Positions 9,737 to 18,418 of a stretch of DNA of 64,000 nt are shown here, one piece after another. Under the pieces are notes generated by a model. That model saw nothing but the letters and a program-made list of their open reading frames with translations, was not told the origin of the DNA and did not search any database. Position numbers and translations under genes: made by a program. The stretch spans positions 186,001-250,000 of the forward strand of contig NZ_OEST01000003.1 of the NCBI RefSeq assembly GCF_900241005.1, read 5' to 3'. Position 1 is the stretch's first letter. Every line of letters starts with the position of its first letter. The DNA is from Bacteroides cutis. Lineage in GTDB: Bacteria > Bacteroidota > Bacteroidia > Bacteroidales > Bacteroidaceae.

Positions 9737-9768
9737 TTTGCCTTTATGCAACTTTATTTCTACCTTTG
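9737..9768 (+). promoter_or_regulatory. Promoter for rlmN (TTTG-N20-TACCTTTG)
   Basis: A -33 TTTG (9737-9740) and -7 TACCTTTG (9761-9768) are separated by 20 bp, close to the Bacteroides optimum. Initiation near 9775 would leave a leader of about 150 nt, which contains two competing inverted repeats. Confidence 0.6.
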
Positions 9769-9923
9769 CATTTAATTCACCATAGAAGATACAGGACTTT
9801 TATATTCTGTTATTTTGTCTGTCATTTTAAGTATAGCTGAAAAAATCTTCTAATGCGTACATTAAGGGAATAGATTCTTCAGAATGACAGATCGTATGTG
9901 TTGAAAACTAAAAGATAGATTAT

Positions 9924-10964
9924 ATGCAGAAACAATCCCTCTTAGGACTAACCCTTATCGAATTGCAAGCAGTAGTAAAAAAACTGGGAATGCCTAGGTT
10001 TGCTGCTAAACAGATTGCAGAGTGGCTGTACGATAAGAAAGTGGCTTCCGTTGATGATATGACAAATTTGTCGTTAAAACATCGGGAACTGTTAAAAGAA
10101 CAGTATGAGGTAGGTATTGCAGCTCCGGTGGATGAAATGCGGTCGGTAGATGGTACAGTGAAATACCTTTATCGAGTGGGAAGTAGTCACTTTGTAGAAA
10201 CTGTTTATATTCCCGATGATGATCGTGCTACATTATGTGTTTCTTCGCAAGTGGGATGCAAAATGAACTGTAAATTCTGTATGACAGGTAAGCAAGGTTT
10301 TATAACTAATCTGACTGCCAACCAAATCATAAATCAGATAAGTTCTTTGCCGGAGCGAGATAATCTAACAAATGTTGTGATGATGGGAATGGGAGAACCA
10401 TTGGATAATTTGGATGAAGTGTTGAAAGCATTGGAAATTATGACTTCATCCTATGGCTATGGTTGGAGTCCGAAACGTATCACACTCTCTTCTGTCGGTC
10501 TTCGTAAAGGGTTACAACGTTTTATTGAAGAAACAGACTGCCATTTGGCAATCAGTCTTCATTCTCCAATAGTATTGCAACGTCGTGAATTGATGCCTGC
10601 AGAAAAAGCTTTTTCTATTATTGAAATAGTAGATTTGTTAAGAAACTATGATTTTAGCAAACAACGCAGACTATCTTTCGAATATATTGTTTTTAAAGGA
10701 GTGAACGATTCGTTGCTTTATGCTAAGGAGTTGTTGAAGTTGTTGCGTGGTGTAGATTGCAGAGTAAATTTGATACGTTTTCATGCTATTCCAGGAGTAG
10801 ATTTGGAAGGCGCTAATATGGAAACGATGATAACTTTCCGTGATTATTTGACTTCCCGCGGACTTTTCACCACAATTCGCGCATCTCGCGGAGAAGATAT
10901 ATTTGCTGCATGCGGTATGTTGTCTACAGCTAGGCAAGAGGAGAATAAAGAAGAATTAATATAA
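9924..10964 (+). CDS. rlmN: Dual-specificity RlmN: 23S rRNA A2503 / tRNA A37 C2-methyltransferase
   Basis: This radical-SAM enzyme methylates C2 of A2503 in 23S rRNA and A37 of some tRNAs. At 346 residues it has the usual length. The cluster-binding CxxxCxxC is present as CKMNCKFC. GMGEPLDN, an SLHSP segment and the C-terminal RASRGEDIFAACGML are present. That last stretch holds the methyl-carrying Cys (AACG). The N-terminal HhH-like accessory domain is also visible. It stands alone, with its own promoter and an unusually long leader. The next gene starts from a separate promoter. Confidence 0.94.
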   Translation: MQKQSLLGLTLIELQAVVKKLGMPRFAAKQIAEWLYDKKVASVDDMTNLSLKHRELLKEQYEVGIAAPVDEMRSVDGTVKYLYRVGSSHFVETVYIPDDDRATLCVSSQVGCKMNCKFCMTGKQGFITNLTANQIINQISSLPERDNLTNVVMMGMGEPLDNLDEVLKALEIMTSSYGYGWSPKRITLSSVGLRKGLQRFIEETDCHLAISLHSPIVLQRRELMPAEKAFSIIEIVDLLRNYDFSKQRRLSFEYIVFKGVNDSLLYAKELLKLLRGVDCRVNLIRFHAIPGVDLEGANMETMITFRDYLTSRGLFTTIRASRGEDIFAACGMLSTARQEENKEELI

Positions 10965-10981
10965 ATTATTAACTTTAGCGG

Positions 10982-11010
10982 TTTGTATATACGATTTTTT
11001 CGTAGCTTTG
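10982..11010 (+). promoter_or_regulatory. Promoter of the DUF4837-pdxA-lptE-secG operon
   Basis: TTTG (10982-10985) and TAGCTTTG (11003-11010) are spaced by 17 bp. The ATG of the first gene is 24 nt downstream. Confidence 0.55.
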
Positions 11011-11034
11011 TAAGAAACTAAAAAACATAGAGAT

Positions 11035-12093
11035 ATGAAGAAACGCCTGTTTTATTTAAGTATGGTTTTCGTTATGACGTTGTTTTCAGCGTGTGGTAAC
11101 GGTAAAAAGGGGGTGTTTACTCCGACTTCCAGTGGTCGTGCGTATGAAATTCTGGTAGTGGTTGATCCTGGATTATGGGAACGTCCTGCCGGTCGTGCCC
11201 TTTATGATGTGCTTGATACGGATGTGCCGGGATTACCTCAATCTGAACGTTCATTCCGTATCATGTATACTTCTCCTGCAAATTATGACTCAACGTTGAA
11301 GTTGATTCGTAACATTATTATTGTAGAAGTGAATAAAGATCTCTATACGCAACCTAAGTTCAAATATGCAAAGGATGTATATGCTGCGCCTCAGTTAATC
11401 TTGACTATTCAGGCACCGGACGAAGCTTCATTCGAGAAGTTTGTAGAGGAAAATAAGCAGGTTATTATTGATTTCTTTACTCATGCCGAGATGAATCGTC
11501 AAATTTCTGTTTTGAAAGATAAGCATAGTGACTATATTTCTACAAAGGTAAAGAGTATGTTCGACTGTGACGTATGGGTACCCGGTGAACTGACTTCTAC
11601 TAAACAAGGTGAAAACTTTTTCTGGGCAGGTACTAATGCTGCTACTGGCGATCAGAATTTTGTAATCTACTCTTATCCCTATACAGATAAGGATACATTT
11701 ACCAAAGAATATTTTGTTCAGAAGCGTGACTCCGTTATGAAAGTGAATATCCCTGGGGCAAGAGAGGGTATGTATATGGAAACAGATTCTTTGATGACCG
11801 ATGTACGTCCTATTTCCGTACAGGGTGATTATGCGCTTGAAGCTCGTGGATTGTGGCGTGTAAAGGGGGATTATATGGGCGGTCCATATGTTTCACACGC
11901 TCGTTTGGATAAGTCCAACCAGCGTATTATCGTATCTGAAATATTTGTGTATTCACCTGATAAATTAAAACGTAACTTGGTACGTCAGATGGAAGCTTCA
12001 TTGTATACTTTGAAATTACCTAACAGTAAACATGGGGGAGCTGAAATACCATTGGGAGTAACGAAACAAGATACTACTAAAATTATAAAATAA
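11035..12093 (+). CDS. DUF4837 family lipoprotein
   Basis: The 352-residue product has a lipoprotein signal ending FSACG, so it is probably anchored to a membrane facing the periplasm. The rest matches the DUF4837 family restricted to Bacteroidetes. Its biochemical function is unknown. No catalytic motif stands out. It is the first gene of a tight operon, with pdxA starting 2 bp after its stop, followed by a sigma-54 activator, lptE and secG. An envelope role is therefore suggested by context only. Confidence 0.75.
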   Translation: MKKRLFYLSMVFVMTLFSACGNGKKGVFTPTSSGRAYEILVVVDPGLWERPAGRALYDVLDTDVPGLPQSERSFRIMYTSPANYDSTLKLIRNIIIVEVNKDLYTQPKFKYAKDVYAAPQLILTIQAPDEASFEKFVEENKQVIIDFFTHAEMNRQISVLKDKHSDYISTKVKSMFDCDVWVPGELTSTKQGENFFWAGTNAATGDQNFVIYSYPYTDKDTFTKEYFVQKRDSVMKVNIPGAREGMYMETDSLMTDVRPISVQGDYALEARGLWRVKGDYMGGPYVSHARLDKSNQRIIVSEIFVYSPDKLKRNLVRQMEASLYTLKLPNSKHGGAEIPLGVTKQDTTKIIK

Positions 12094-12095
12094 GA

Positions 12096-13193
12096 ATGGA
12101 AGATAATAAAATAAGGGTAGGCATTACGCAAGGAGATATTAATGGAGTGGGATATGAAGTTATTTTGAAAGTATTCTCAGATCCTACTATGTTAGAGTTG
12201 TGTACACCTATTATTTATGGTTCGCCTAAGGTTGCCGCTTATCATCGTAAATCTCTTGATTTACCTACGAACTTTAGTATCGTCAACTCGGCATCGGAAG
12301 CAGCCAACAATCGCCTGAATGTGGTAAATTGTACAGATGATGAAGTGAAAGTTGAGTTCTCTAAGCCTGACTTTGAGGCTGGTAAAGCTGCACTTGACGC
12401 TCTTGAGAAGGCAATAGAGGAGTATAAAGAAGGATTGGTAGATGTGATTGTGACAGCTCCCATCAACAAGCATACTATTCAGTCGAATGAATTTTCATTT
12501 CCCGGTCATACGGAATATATTGAAGGGAAACTGGGGAATGGAGAGAAGGCTTTGATGATATTGATGAAAGATGATTTCCGTGTAGCATTGGTAACGGGAC
12601 ATATTCCTGTAAGAGAGATTGCATCTACCATTACCAAGGAATTGATACAGGAGAAGTTGGCTATTTTTAATCATTCTTTGAAGCAAGATTTTGGTATCGG
12701 TACGCCGCGTATTGCGGTACTTTCTTTAAATCCGCATGCAGGTGATGAAGGGTTGCTCGGAACGGAAGAACAAGAAATAATTATTCCAGCTATTCAGGAA
12801 ATGGCGGCTAAAGGTATACTTTGTTATGGCCCTTATCCTGCCGATGGGTTTATGGGTGCTGGTAATTTTGCCCATTTTGATGGTGTGTTGGCAATGTATC
12901 ATGACCAGGGATTGGCTCCATTTAAAGCTTTAGCTATGGATGAAGGGGTAAACTATACTGCTGGACTACCGGTAGTACGTACTTCGCCAGCTCATGGTAC
13001 GGCATACGATATTGCCGGAAAGGGGTTAGCATCTGAAGATTCTTTTCGTCAGGCTGTTTATGTGGCTATTGATGTGTTCCGTAACCGTCAGCGTGAAAAA
13101 GTGGCACATGCCAATCCACTGCGAAAACAGTATTATGAGAAACGTGATGACAGTGATAAACTGAAACTCGATAGTGTAGAAGAAGATTTGTAG
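12096..13193 (+). CDS. pdxA: 4-hydroxythreonine-4-phosphate dehydrogenase
   Basis: PdxA oxidises 4-phosphohydroxy-L-threonine with NAD in the DXP-dependent pyridoxal 5'-phosphate pathway. The 365 residues include GITQGDINGVGYEVI at the N-terminus, TAPINKHTIQ, the metal-binding His region FPGHTEY, YHDQGLAPFKAL and SPAHGTAYDIAGKG near the C-terminus. These are the hallmarks of the family. The gene is wedged between DUF4837 (2 bp gap) and a sigma-54 activator (1 bp gap), so it is co-transcribed with envelope genes. A functional link is not obvious. Confidence 0.94.
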   Translation: MEDNKIRVGITQGDINGVGYEVILKVFSDPTMLELCTPIIYGSPKVAAYHRKSLDLPTNFSIVNSASEAANNRLNVVNCTDDEVKVEFSKPDFEAGKAALDALEKAIEEYKEGLVDVIVTAPINKHTIQSNEFSFPGHTEYIEGKLGNGEKALMILMKDDFRVALVTGHIPVREIASTITKELIQEKLAIFNHSLKQDFGIGTPRIAVLSLNPHAGDEGLLGTEEQEIIIPAIQEMAAKGILCYGPYPADGFMGAGNFAHFDGVLAMYHDQGLAPFKALAMDEGVNYTAGLPVVRTSPAHGTAYDIAGKGLASEDSFRQAVYVAIDVFRNRQREKVAHANPLRKQYYEKRDDSDKLKLDSVEEDL

Positions 13194-13194
13194 T

Positions 13195-14445
13195 ATGACG
13201 AAAGCGGAAATACAACAAGTAAAATTACGATTTGGTATCATTGGTAATAACGAGACATTGATGCGTGCTATTGATATTGCCATTCAGGTAGCTCCTACTG
13301 ACTTGTCGGTATTGATTACTGGGGAGAGTGGTGTGGGTAAAGAAAGCTTTCCGCAGATTATCCATCAATTCAGCCGAAGAAAGCATGGGCAGTATATAGC
13401 TGTCAATTGTGGTGCCATTCCTGAAGGGACGATTGACTCAGAACTTTTCGGGCACGAAAAAGGGGCATTTACCGGTGCCATCGGTGAACGTAAGGGTTAT
13501 TTCGGTGAAGCTAATGGTGGTACTATTTTTCTAGATGAGGTAGGGGAGTTACCTCTGCCCACTCAGGCACGTTTGCTTCGTGTTCTTGAATCAGGAGAAT
13601 TCATCAAGGTGGGTTCCTCTAAAGTGGAGAAAACAAATGTACGTATTGTTGCTGCTACCAATGTAAATTTGGCACAAGCCATTGCTGACGGTCGTTTTCG
13701 CGAAGATTTATATTATCGTCTGAATACAGTTCCTATTCAGGTACCGCCATTGCGTGAGCGCGGAGAGGATGTTGTGTTGTTATTCCGTAAATTTGCTTCC
13801 GACTTTGCCGAGAAGTATCGGATGCCTGCCATTCAGCTTGCAGAAGATGCTAAGCAGATGTTGTTAGCATACTCTTGGCCTGGAAATGTGCGTCAGTTGA
13901 AGAATATCACGGAGCAGATTTCTATTATTGAAACTAATCGTGAAATAAGTGCTTCTATTTTGAAAGGATATTTACCTGTTCAGAATAATGTACAACGTTT
14001 TCCCGCTTTACTAGGTATGAAAGAAAACAAAGGTTTTGAAAGTGAGCGGGAGATACTTTATCAGGTATTGTTTGATATGAGGCATGACGTTACTGAATTA
14101 AAAAAACTGGTACATGAGATTATGCAGGAACGTGGCTCTTCTGTGGGAACTTCCTCGGTTACTCCTACTACGTACCTTACTCCAACACCTCCTGTGGTAG
14201 CTTCGGTACCGGCTGTAGTGCCGACTATTATTCATCCGTCGGCGAAGTCTGTTTCCGAAGTGGATGATGATATTCAGGATACGGAGGAATATGTAGAAGA
14301 ATCGCTTTCTCTGGATGAGGTGGAAAAAGAAATGATACGTAAAGCCCTTGAAAAACATCATGGAAAGCGCAAAAGTGCCGCAAAGGATTTAAATATCTCT
14401 GAGCGCACACTATACAGAAAGATAAAAGAATATGGATTGGATTAA
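13195..14445 (+). CDS. Sigma-54-dependent transcriptional activator without sensory domain
   Basis: The protein has 416 residues. It opens almost directly with an AAA+ sigma-54 interaction domain (about 15-240). Walker A is GESGVGKE, and the sigma-54 contacting loop is ELFGHEKGAFTGA. Walker B is GGTIFLDEVGELP, and the arginine region is FREDLYYRLN. A Pro/Thr/Val-rich linker (about residues 315-350) joins this to a C-terminal Fis-type HTH (KSAAKDLNISERTLYRKIKEYG). No receiver, PAS or GAF domain is present, so control must come from expression level or a partner. It sits inside a pdxA-lptE-secG operon, overlapping lptE by 14 bp. Confidence 0.88.
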   Translation: MTKAEIQQVKLRFGIIGNNETLMRAIDIAIQVAPTDLSVLITGESGVGKESFPQIIHQFSRRKHGQYIAVNCGAIPEGTIDSELFGHEKGAFTGAIGERKGYFGEANGGTIFLDEVGELPLPTQARLLRVLESGEFIKVGSSKVEKTNVRIVAATNVNLAQAIADGRFREDLYYRLNTVPIQVPPLRERGEDVVLLFRKFASDFAEKYRMPAIQLAEDAKQMLLAYSWPGNVRQLKNITEQISIIETNREISASILKGYLPVQNNVQRFPALLGMKENKGFESEREILYQVLFDMRHDVTELKKLVHEIMQERGSSVGTSSVTPTTYLTPTPPVVASVPAVVPTIIHPSAKSVSEVDDDIQDTEEYVEESLSLDEVEKEMIRKALEKHHGKRKSAAKDLNISERTLYRKIKEYGLD

Positions 14446-14956
14446 AAAAATAACACTGGTTGTTTCTTTGGTGAGTCTGGTGTTTGTGGTATATTCTTGC
14501 CGTATTTCTATGGGACTTGCTCCGATAAGTTCTATTGATTACAGTAAGGTGAAGACTATTTCCATTGCGGAATTTCCCAATCGTGCGGAGTATGTTTATG
14601 TTCCCATGGCTACTGAATTTAACCAGAAGTTGAAGGATATGTTTATCCAACAAACTCGTTTACAATTGGTAAACTCCAACGGTGACTTGGAAATAGATGG
14701 TGAAATAACTGGTTACAATCAATATAATGAGGCTGTTGCTGCTGATGGATTCTCTTCCAAAGTGAAGGTTACCATGACTGTTAATGTGCGCTTTGTGAAT
14801 AATACCAATCACGAAGAAGACTTTGAGCAGCAGTTTTCTGCCTTCCAGACATACGATTCGTCACTGCTATTGACCGATGTGCAGGACGGCTTAATAACCA
14901 AAATGATTAAGGATATTACAGAACAGATATTTAATGCAACTGTAGCTAATTGGTAA
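14432..14956 (+). CDS. lptE: LptE-family LPS-assembly lipoprotein
   Basis: The 174-residue protein has a hydrophobic N-terminus and lipobox VYSC. The LptE-type alpha/beta core follows: KTISIAEFPNRA, QKLKDMFIQQTRLQLV, and DLEIDGEITGYNQY. LptE plugs the LptD barrel in the outer membrane and is needed for LPS insertion. Sequence conservation in this family is low, but order and topology match the Bacteroidetes LptE family. It overlaps the 3' end of the sigma-54 activator gene by 14 bp and is 9 bp from the next gene. Confidence 0.82.
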   Translation: MDWIKKITLVVSLVSLVFVVYSCRISMGLAPISSIDYSKVKTISIAEFPNRAEYVYVPMATEFNQKLKDMFIQQTRLQLVNSNGDLEIDGEITGYNQYNEAVAADGFSSKVKVTMTVNVRFVNNTNHEEDFEQQFSAFQTYDSSLLLTDVQDGLITKMIKDITEQIFNATVANW

Positions 14957-14965
14957 TCGAAGAAA

Positions 14966-15781
14966 ATGACTTCTGCACACCTGCAACAATGGATATCATA
15001 TCCTGAAACGTTGAATAGAGACACCTTGTACGAACTACGTACTTTAGTAGCTCGTTATCCTTATTTCCAATCAGTTAGGTTGTTGTTCCTCAAGAACCTG
15101 TATTTGTTACATGATATCAACTTCGGTACGGAGTTACGCAAGGCGGTGCTGTATGTAGCCGATCGTCGTGTACTGTTCTATTTGATAGAGGGTGACCGGT
15201 ATACTCTGAAGTCCAAGACATCTTCTTTGTTGTCTTCCAAAGTTTTGGAGGAAGAACCGAGTGTAGATCGTACACTATCCTTGATCGACGCTTTTTTGGC
15301 CACTGTTCCGGAAGAACATTCACAACCCATGGAACTGGATTATACGATGGACTATACATCTTTCTTGATGCAGGATGACGGGCGGATAGGAGAAATAATT
15401 TTGGAAACAGATATCCCTAAATTGCGGGGGCATGAGTTAATAGACGGTTTTATCCAAAAGAGTGAAACTATGGAAGTACCTGCTTTTGAGAAACCTGTAC
15501 CTTATAGATTAGAGAAAGATGAGAATCTCATCAATGAAAGCAAGATGCCTTTGGCAGAAATCGTAGGAGATGAACTTACATTGGGGGATACAGAAGAAAA
15601 CAGTATAGACGATAGCTGTTTTACGGAGACTTTGGCTAAAATCTATGTTAAACAGCGCAGATATGATAAAGCCCTTGAAATAATTAAAAAATTAAGCTTG
15701 AATTATCCAAAAAAAAATGCTTACTTTGCAGACCAAATCAGATTTTTAGAGAAATTGATTATTAACGCTAAATCAAAATAA
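14966..15781 (+). CDS. TPR-containing protein of unknown function
   Basis: This 271-residue protein has no signal peptide. The N-terminal region (SYPETLNRDTLYELRTLVARYPYFQSVRLL) and the C-terminal TPR-like helix pair (about 222-262, LAKIYVKQRRYDKALEIIKKL) resemble a Bacteroidetes family of cytoplasmic TPR proteins. The middle is acidic and probably flexible. No enzymatic motif is seen. It lies between lptE and secG with 9- and 4-bp gaps, so it is certainly in the operon. A role in secretion or LPS transport is possible but unproven. Confidence 0.7.
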   Translation: MTSAHLQQWISYPETLNRDTLYELRTLVARYPYFQSVRLLFLKNLYLLHDINFGTELRKAVLYVADRRVLFYLIEGDRYTLKSKTSSLLSSKVLEEEPSVDRTLSLIDAFLATVPEEHSQPMELDYTMDYTSFLMQDDGRIGEIILETDIPKLRGHELIDGFIQKSETMEVPAFEKPVPYRLEKDENLINESKMPLAEIVGDELTLGDTEENSIDDSCFTETLAKIYVKQRRYDKALEIIKKLSLNYPKKNAYFADQIRFLEKLIINAKSK

Positions 15782-15785
15782 CAAA

Positions 15786-16166
15786 ATGTACTTCTTATTA
15801 ATTATTTTAATGGTGATTGCATCCTTGTTGATGTGTTTCATTGTGTTGATCCAGAATTCCAAAGGCGGTGGTTTGGCTTCGGGGTTCTCTTCATCCAATC
15901 AAATCATGGGTGTGCGCAAGACTACTGACTTTTTAGAAAAAGCTACATGGGGATTTGCTGCATTTATGGTAGTGATGAGCATTGCTTCTGCTTATGTAGT
16001 TCCAAGTGCTTCTCATAAGAGTGGTGATGTAATTATGGAACAAGCCCAGCAAGAAGAAAAAACAAATCCGTATAATATGCCGGTAGGTACTACTGCTCCG
16101 CAGGCTGAAACTCCTGCAACAACAGCTCCTGCAACAACAAACGGCTCTGACTCTGCGGAAAATTAA
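15786..16166 (+). CDS. secG: Preprotein translocase subunit SecG
   Basis: SecG is the small accessory subunit of the SecYEG channel. The 126 residues include two TM helices (about 2-22 and 55-75) separated by QNSKGGGLASGF, the family signature. The low-complexity tail (about 90-126) is rich in Thr, Ala and Pro (TTAPQAETPATTAPATTN), longer than in E. coli SecG (110 residues). It is the last gene of the DUF4837 operon, closed by a hairpin terminator. Confidence 0.9.
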   Translation: MYFLLIILMVIASLLMCFIVLIQNSKGGGLASGFSSSNQIMGVRKTTDFLEKATWGFAAFMVVMSIASAYVVPSASHKSGDVIMEQAQQEEKTNPYNMPVGTTAPQAETPATTAPATTNGSDSAEN

Positions 16167-16191
16167 TCATAGATTAATTTGTATTCATATC

Positions 16192-16238
16192 CAGCGGAAT
16201 TGCGCAATAATAAGTTGCCCAGTTCCGCTGTTTTTTTT
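16192..16238 (+). terminator. Intrinsic terminator after secG
   Basis: CAGCGGAA (16192-16199) pairs with TTCCGCTG (16223-16230), followed by eight T. Confidence 0.85.
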
Positions 16239-16268
16239 GAATATGTGCGGATATAACTTATATTTAGC

Positions 16269-16276
16269 TAATTTTG
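16269..16276 (+). promoter_or_regulatory. -7 box for the MFS-PqqD operon
   Basis: TAATTTTG fits TAnnTTTG. It overlaps the ATG at 16274 of the longest possible reading frame, so the real start must be the downstream ATG at 16322. Confidence 0.5.
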
Positions 16277-16321
16277 TACTTATATTCAGAATCTATTTAC
16301 TACTATAACATACTATTTAAA

Positions 16322-17986
16322 ATGACAACTACTGACAAAATTCATCAAACACTGCGCGATTCTGCAGGTATGCGTTGGACGGTGTTACTGCTTTTAGCTT
16401 TTGCTATGTTCTGTTCATATATTTTTATGGACATACTTTCACCTATTAAGGATTTGATGCAGTCTACGCGTGGCTGGGACTCAACTGCGTTTGGTACGAT
16501 GCAAGGTTCTGAGACATTCCTTAATGTATTTGTGTTTTTTCTTATCTTTGCTGGTATTATCCTCGATAAAATGGGGGTACGTTTTACTGCAATTCTTTCG
16601 GGTGCCGTAATGCTTGTTGGTGCTACTATTAATTGGTATGCGGTGACTGATAGTTTTCAGGGAAGTGGACTTCATACTTGGTTCACTAATAATCTGAATT
16701 ATATTCCTGGATTTGATGAGTTGGGTATTTCTCCGTTCTATAAAGGTATGCCTGCGTCGGCTAAGTTTGCAGCAATTGGTTTTATGATCTTTGGTTGTGG
16801 TGTTGAGATGGCCGGTATTACAGTTTCTCGTGGTATTGTCAAATGGTTTAAAGGACGTGAGATGGCTCTTGCCATGGGGTCAGAAATGGCTCTTGCTCGT
16901 TTGGGGGTTGCTACTTGTATGATATTCTCTCCAGTTTTTGCTAGATTGGGAGGAGTTATTGATGTTTCACGTTCGGTGGCATTTGGAGTTGTTCTGTTGT
17001 TCATAGCGCTCATTATGTTTATTGTTTATTTCTTTCTGGACAAGAAGCTTGATGCTCAAACCGGTGAAGCTGAAGAGAAAGATGATCCATTTAAGATTAG
17101 CGATCTTGGTACAATTCTGTCAAGTAGTGGCTTTTGGTTGGTAGCCCTTCTTTGTGTACTTTATTATTCTGCTATATTCCCTTTTCAGAAGTATGCAGTA
17201 AATATGTTACAGTGTAACTTAGTATTCAAGGAAGTTCCTGCTGACTCTTTTTGGGCTACTAATACGGTAACAATCATTCAATATTGTATAATGCTTGTTG
17301 TTGCTGGTGCTTCTTTTGCGAGTAACTTTATGAAGAAAGTAAGTTTGAAATACAGTTTACTTACTCTTGCCAGTATATTATTGGTCGTATTCTGTTATAT
17401 GGGATATATGCGTCAGAGCGCAGAGACGGTATTTGCTGTATTTCCTTTACTTGCCGTGGGTATTACTCCGATACTTGGTAACTATGTCGATCATAAAGGT
17501 AAAGCTGCTTCTATGCTTGTAATCGGTTCTTTGTTACTTATTCTTTGTCATCTTACCTTTGCGTTTGTGCTTCCGATATTTAGAGATAATGCAATTGGTG
17601 GTATTGTCATAGCTTATCTTACTATATTGGTTCTTGGAGCGAGTTTTTCTTTGGTACCTGCTTCTTTATGGCCCAGTGTTCCAAAGCTGGTCGACGCCAA
17701 AATTATCGGTAGTGCTTATGCGCTTATCTTTTGGGTTCAGAATATTGGTCTTTGGCTCTTTCCTCTTCTTATTGGTAAAGTGCTTGATAAAACCAATACA
17801 CAACTTGTAGCCGACTTGAACAGTGGACTGATCACTTCAGAAGAAGCTGCTGTTTCGTATAACTACACTGCACCATTAGTAATGCTTGCTTGTCTCGGTG
17901 TTGCTGCTTTGATATTAGGTTTAGTACTTAAAGTGGTCGATAAAAAGAAAGGACTTGGTTTGGAGGAACCTAATATCAAGGGGTAA
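16322..17986 (+). CDS. MFS transporter
   Basis: The protein has 554 residues and about twelve TM helices, typical of the major facilitator superfamily. An N-domain and a C-domain are separated by a charged loop near residue 245-265 (KLDAQTGEAEEKDDPF). The cytoplasmic loop after TM2 (LDKMGVRF) is a degenerate version of the MFS A-motif, and a KWFKGREMALAMG segment resembles nitrate/oxalate-type antiporter loops. The substrate is not deducible. I start at 16322 (MTTTDKIHQ) because a -7 box lies over the upstream ATG. It is followed after 2 bp by a PqqD-like gene. Confidence 0.85.
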   Translation: MTTTDKIHQTLRDSAGMRWTVLLLLAFAMFCSYIFMDILSPIKDLMQSTRGWDSTAFGTMQGSETFLNVFVFFLIFAGIILDKMGVRFTAILSGAVMLVGATINWYAVTDSFQGSGLHTWFTNNLNYIPGFDELGISPFYKGMPASAKFAAIGFMIFGCGVEMAGITVSRGIVKWFKGREMALAMGSEMALARLGVATCMIFSPVFARLGGVIDVSRSVAFGVVLLFIALIMFIVYFFLDKKLDAQTGEAEEKDDPFKISDLGTILSSSGFWLVALLCVLYYSAIFPFQKYAVNMLQCNLVFKEVPADSFWATNTVTIIQYCIMLVVAGASFASNFMKKVSLKYSLLTLASILLVVFCYMGYMRQSAETVFAVFPLLAVGITPILGNYVDHKGKAASMLVIGSLLLILCHLTFAFVLPIFRDNAIGGIVIAYLTILVLGASFSLVPASLWPSVPKLVDAKIIGSAYALIFWVQNIGLWLFPLLIGKVLDKTNTQLVADLNSGLITSEEAAVSYNYTAPLVMLACLGVAALILGLVLKVVDKKKGLGLEEPNIKG

Positions 17987-17988
17987 GT

Positions 17989-18339
17989 ATGTTGGATATA
18001 AAAGGAAAAATTAATCTACTTGATGCAGTTCCAGTTCAATGTGAACATATTACCACCGAGTGGAAAGGTGAATGCGCAGTACTCACCTTTCCCCGATTTA
18101 AATATGAATGGATGCGTCGTTTCTTGTTGCCGAAAGGTATGTCTCCCAATATCCATGTCCGGTTGGAAGAACACGGTTCGGTGGTGTGGCGTTCAATAGA
18201 TGGACAACGGACTGTACAGGAGATTATTTCCATGCTTGCCGGATACTTTCAAGATGAAAAGACTTATCCTTCACGTGTCGCTACTTATGTAATGCAACTA
18301 CAAAAGGATGGATTTATTCAATTAAGAATTAAAAATTAA
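17989..18339 (+). CDS. PqqD-family (RRE-like) protein
   Basis: The 116-residue protein contains a C-terminal PqqD/RiPP-recognition fold (about 30-112): GSVVWRSIDGQRTVQEIISML followed by VATYVMQLQKDGFIQL. Family members bind precursor peptides and present them to radical-SAM or other modifying enzymes. There is no precursor peptide, PqqE-like enzyme or cyclodehydratase next to it here, only the MFS transporter 2 bp upstream. Many Bacteroides genomes carry such orphans. Its role is unknown, and the fold assignment is moderately secure. Confidence 0.72.
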   Translation: MLDIKGKINLLDAVPVQCEHITTEWKGECAVLTFPRFKYEWMRRFLLPKGMSPNIHVRLEEHGSVVWRSIDGQRTVQEIISMLAGYFQDEKTYPSRVATYVMQLQKDGFIQLRIKN

Positions 18340-18399
18340 AAGATATGAGGCTGCGCAATGTAAAATATGACTTTAGTTGCGCAGCCTCATATCTTTTAA
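18336..18399. terminator. Bidirectional terminator with 23-bp perfect stem
   Basis: The 23 bases at 18336-18358 are the exact reverse complement of 18377-18399, with an 18-nt loop. The left arm overlaps the TAA stop of the PqqD gene. The A/T ends of the arms give U-runs on both strands, so it can stop both convergent transcripts. Confidence 0.85.
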
Positions 18400-18418
18400 C
18401 TTTTAAGGATTTAGTTCA

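Noticed and set aside
18300..18400. Transposon end or MITE at the 23-bp perfect inverted repeat
   Set aside because: It overlaps a stop codon between convergent genes and has T-runs on both sides, the expected form of a bidirectional terminator.
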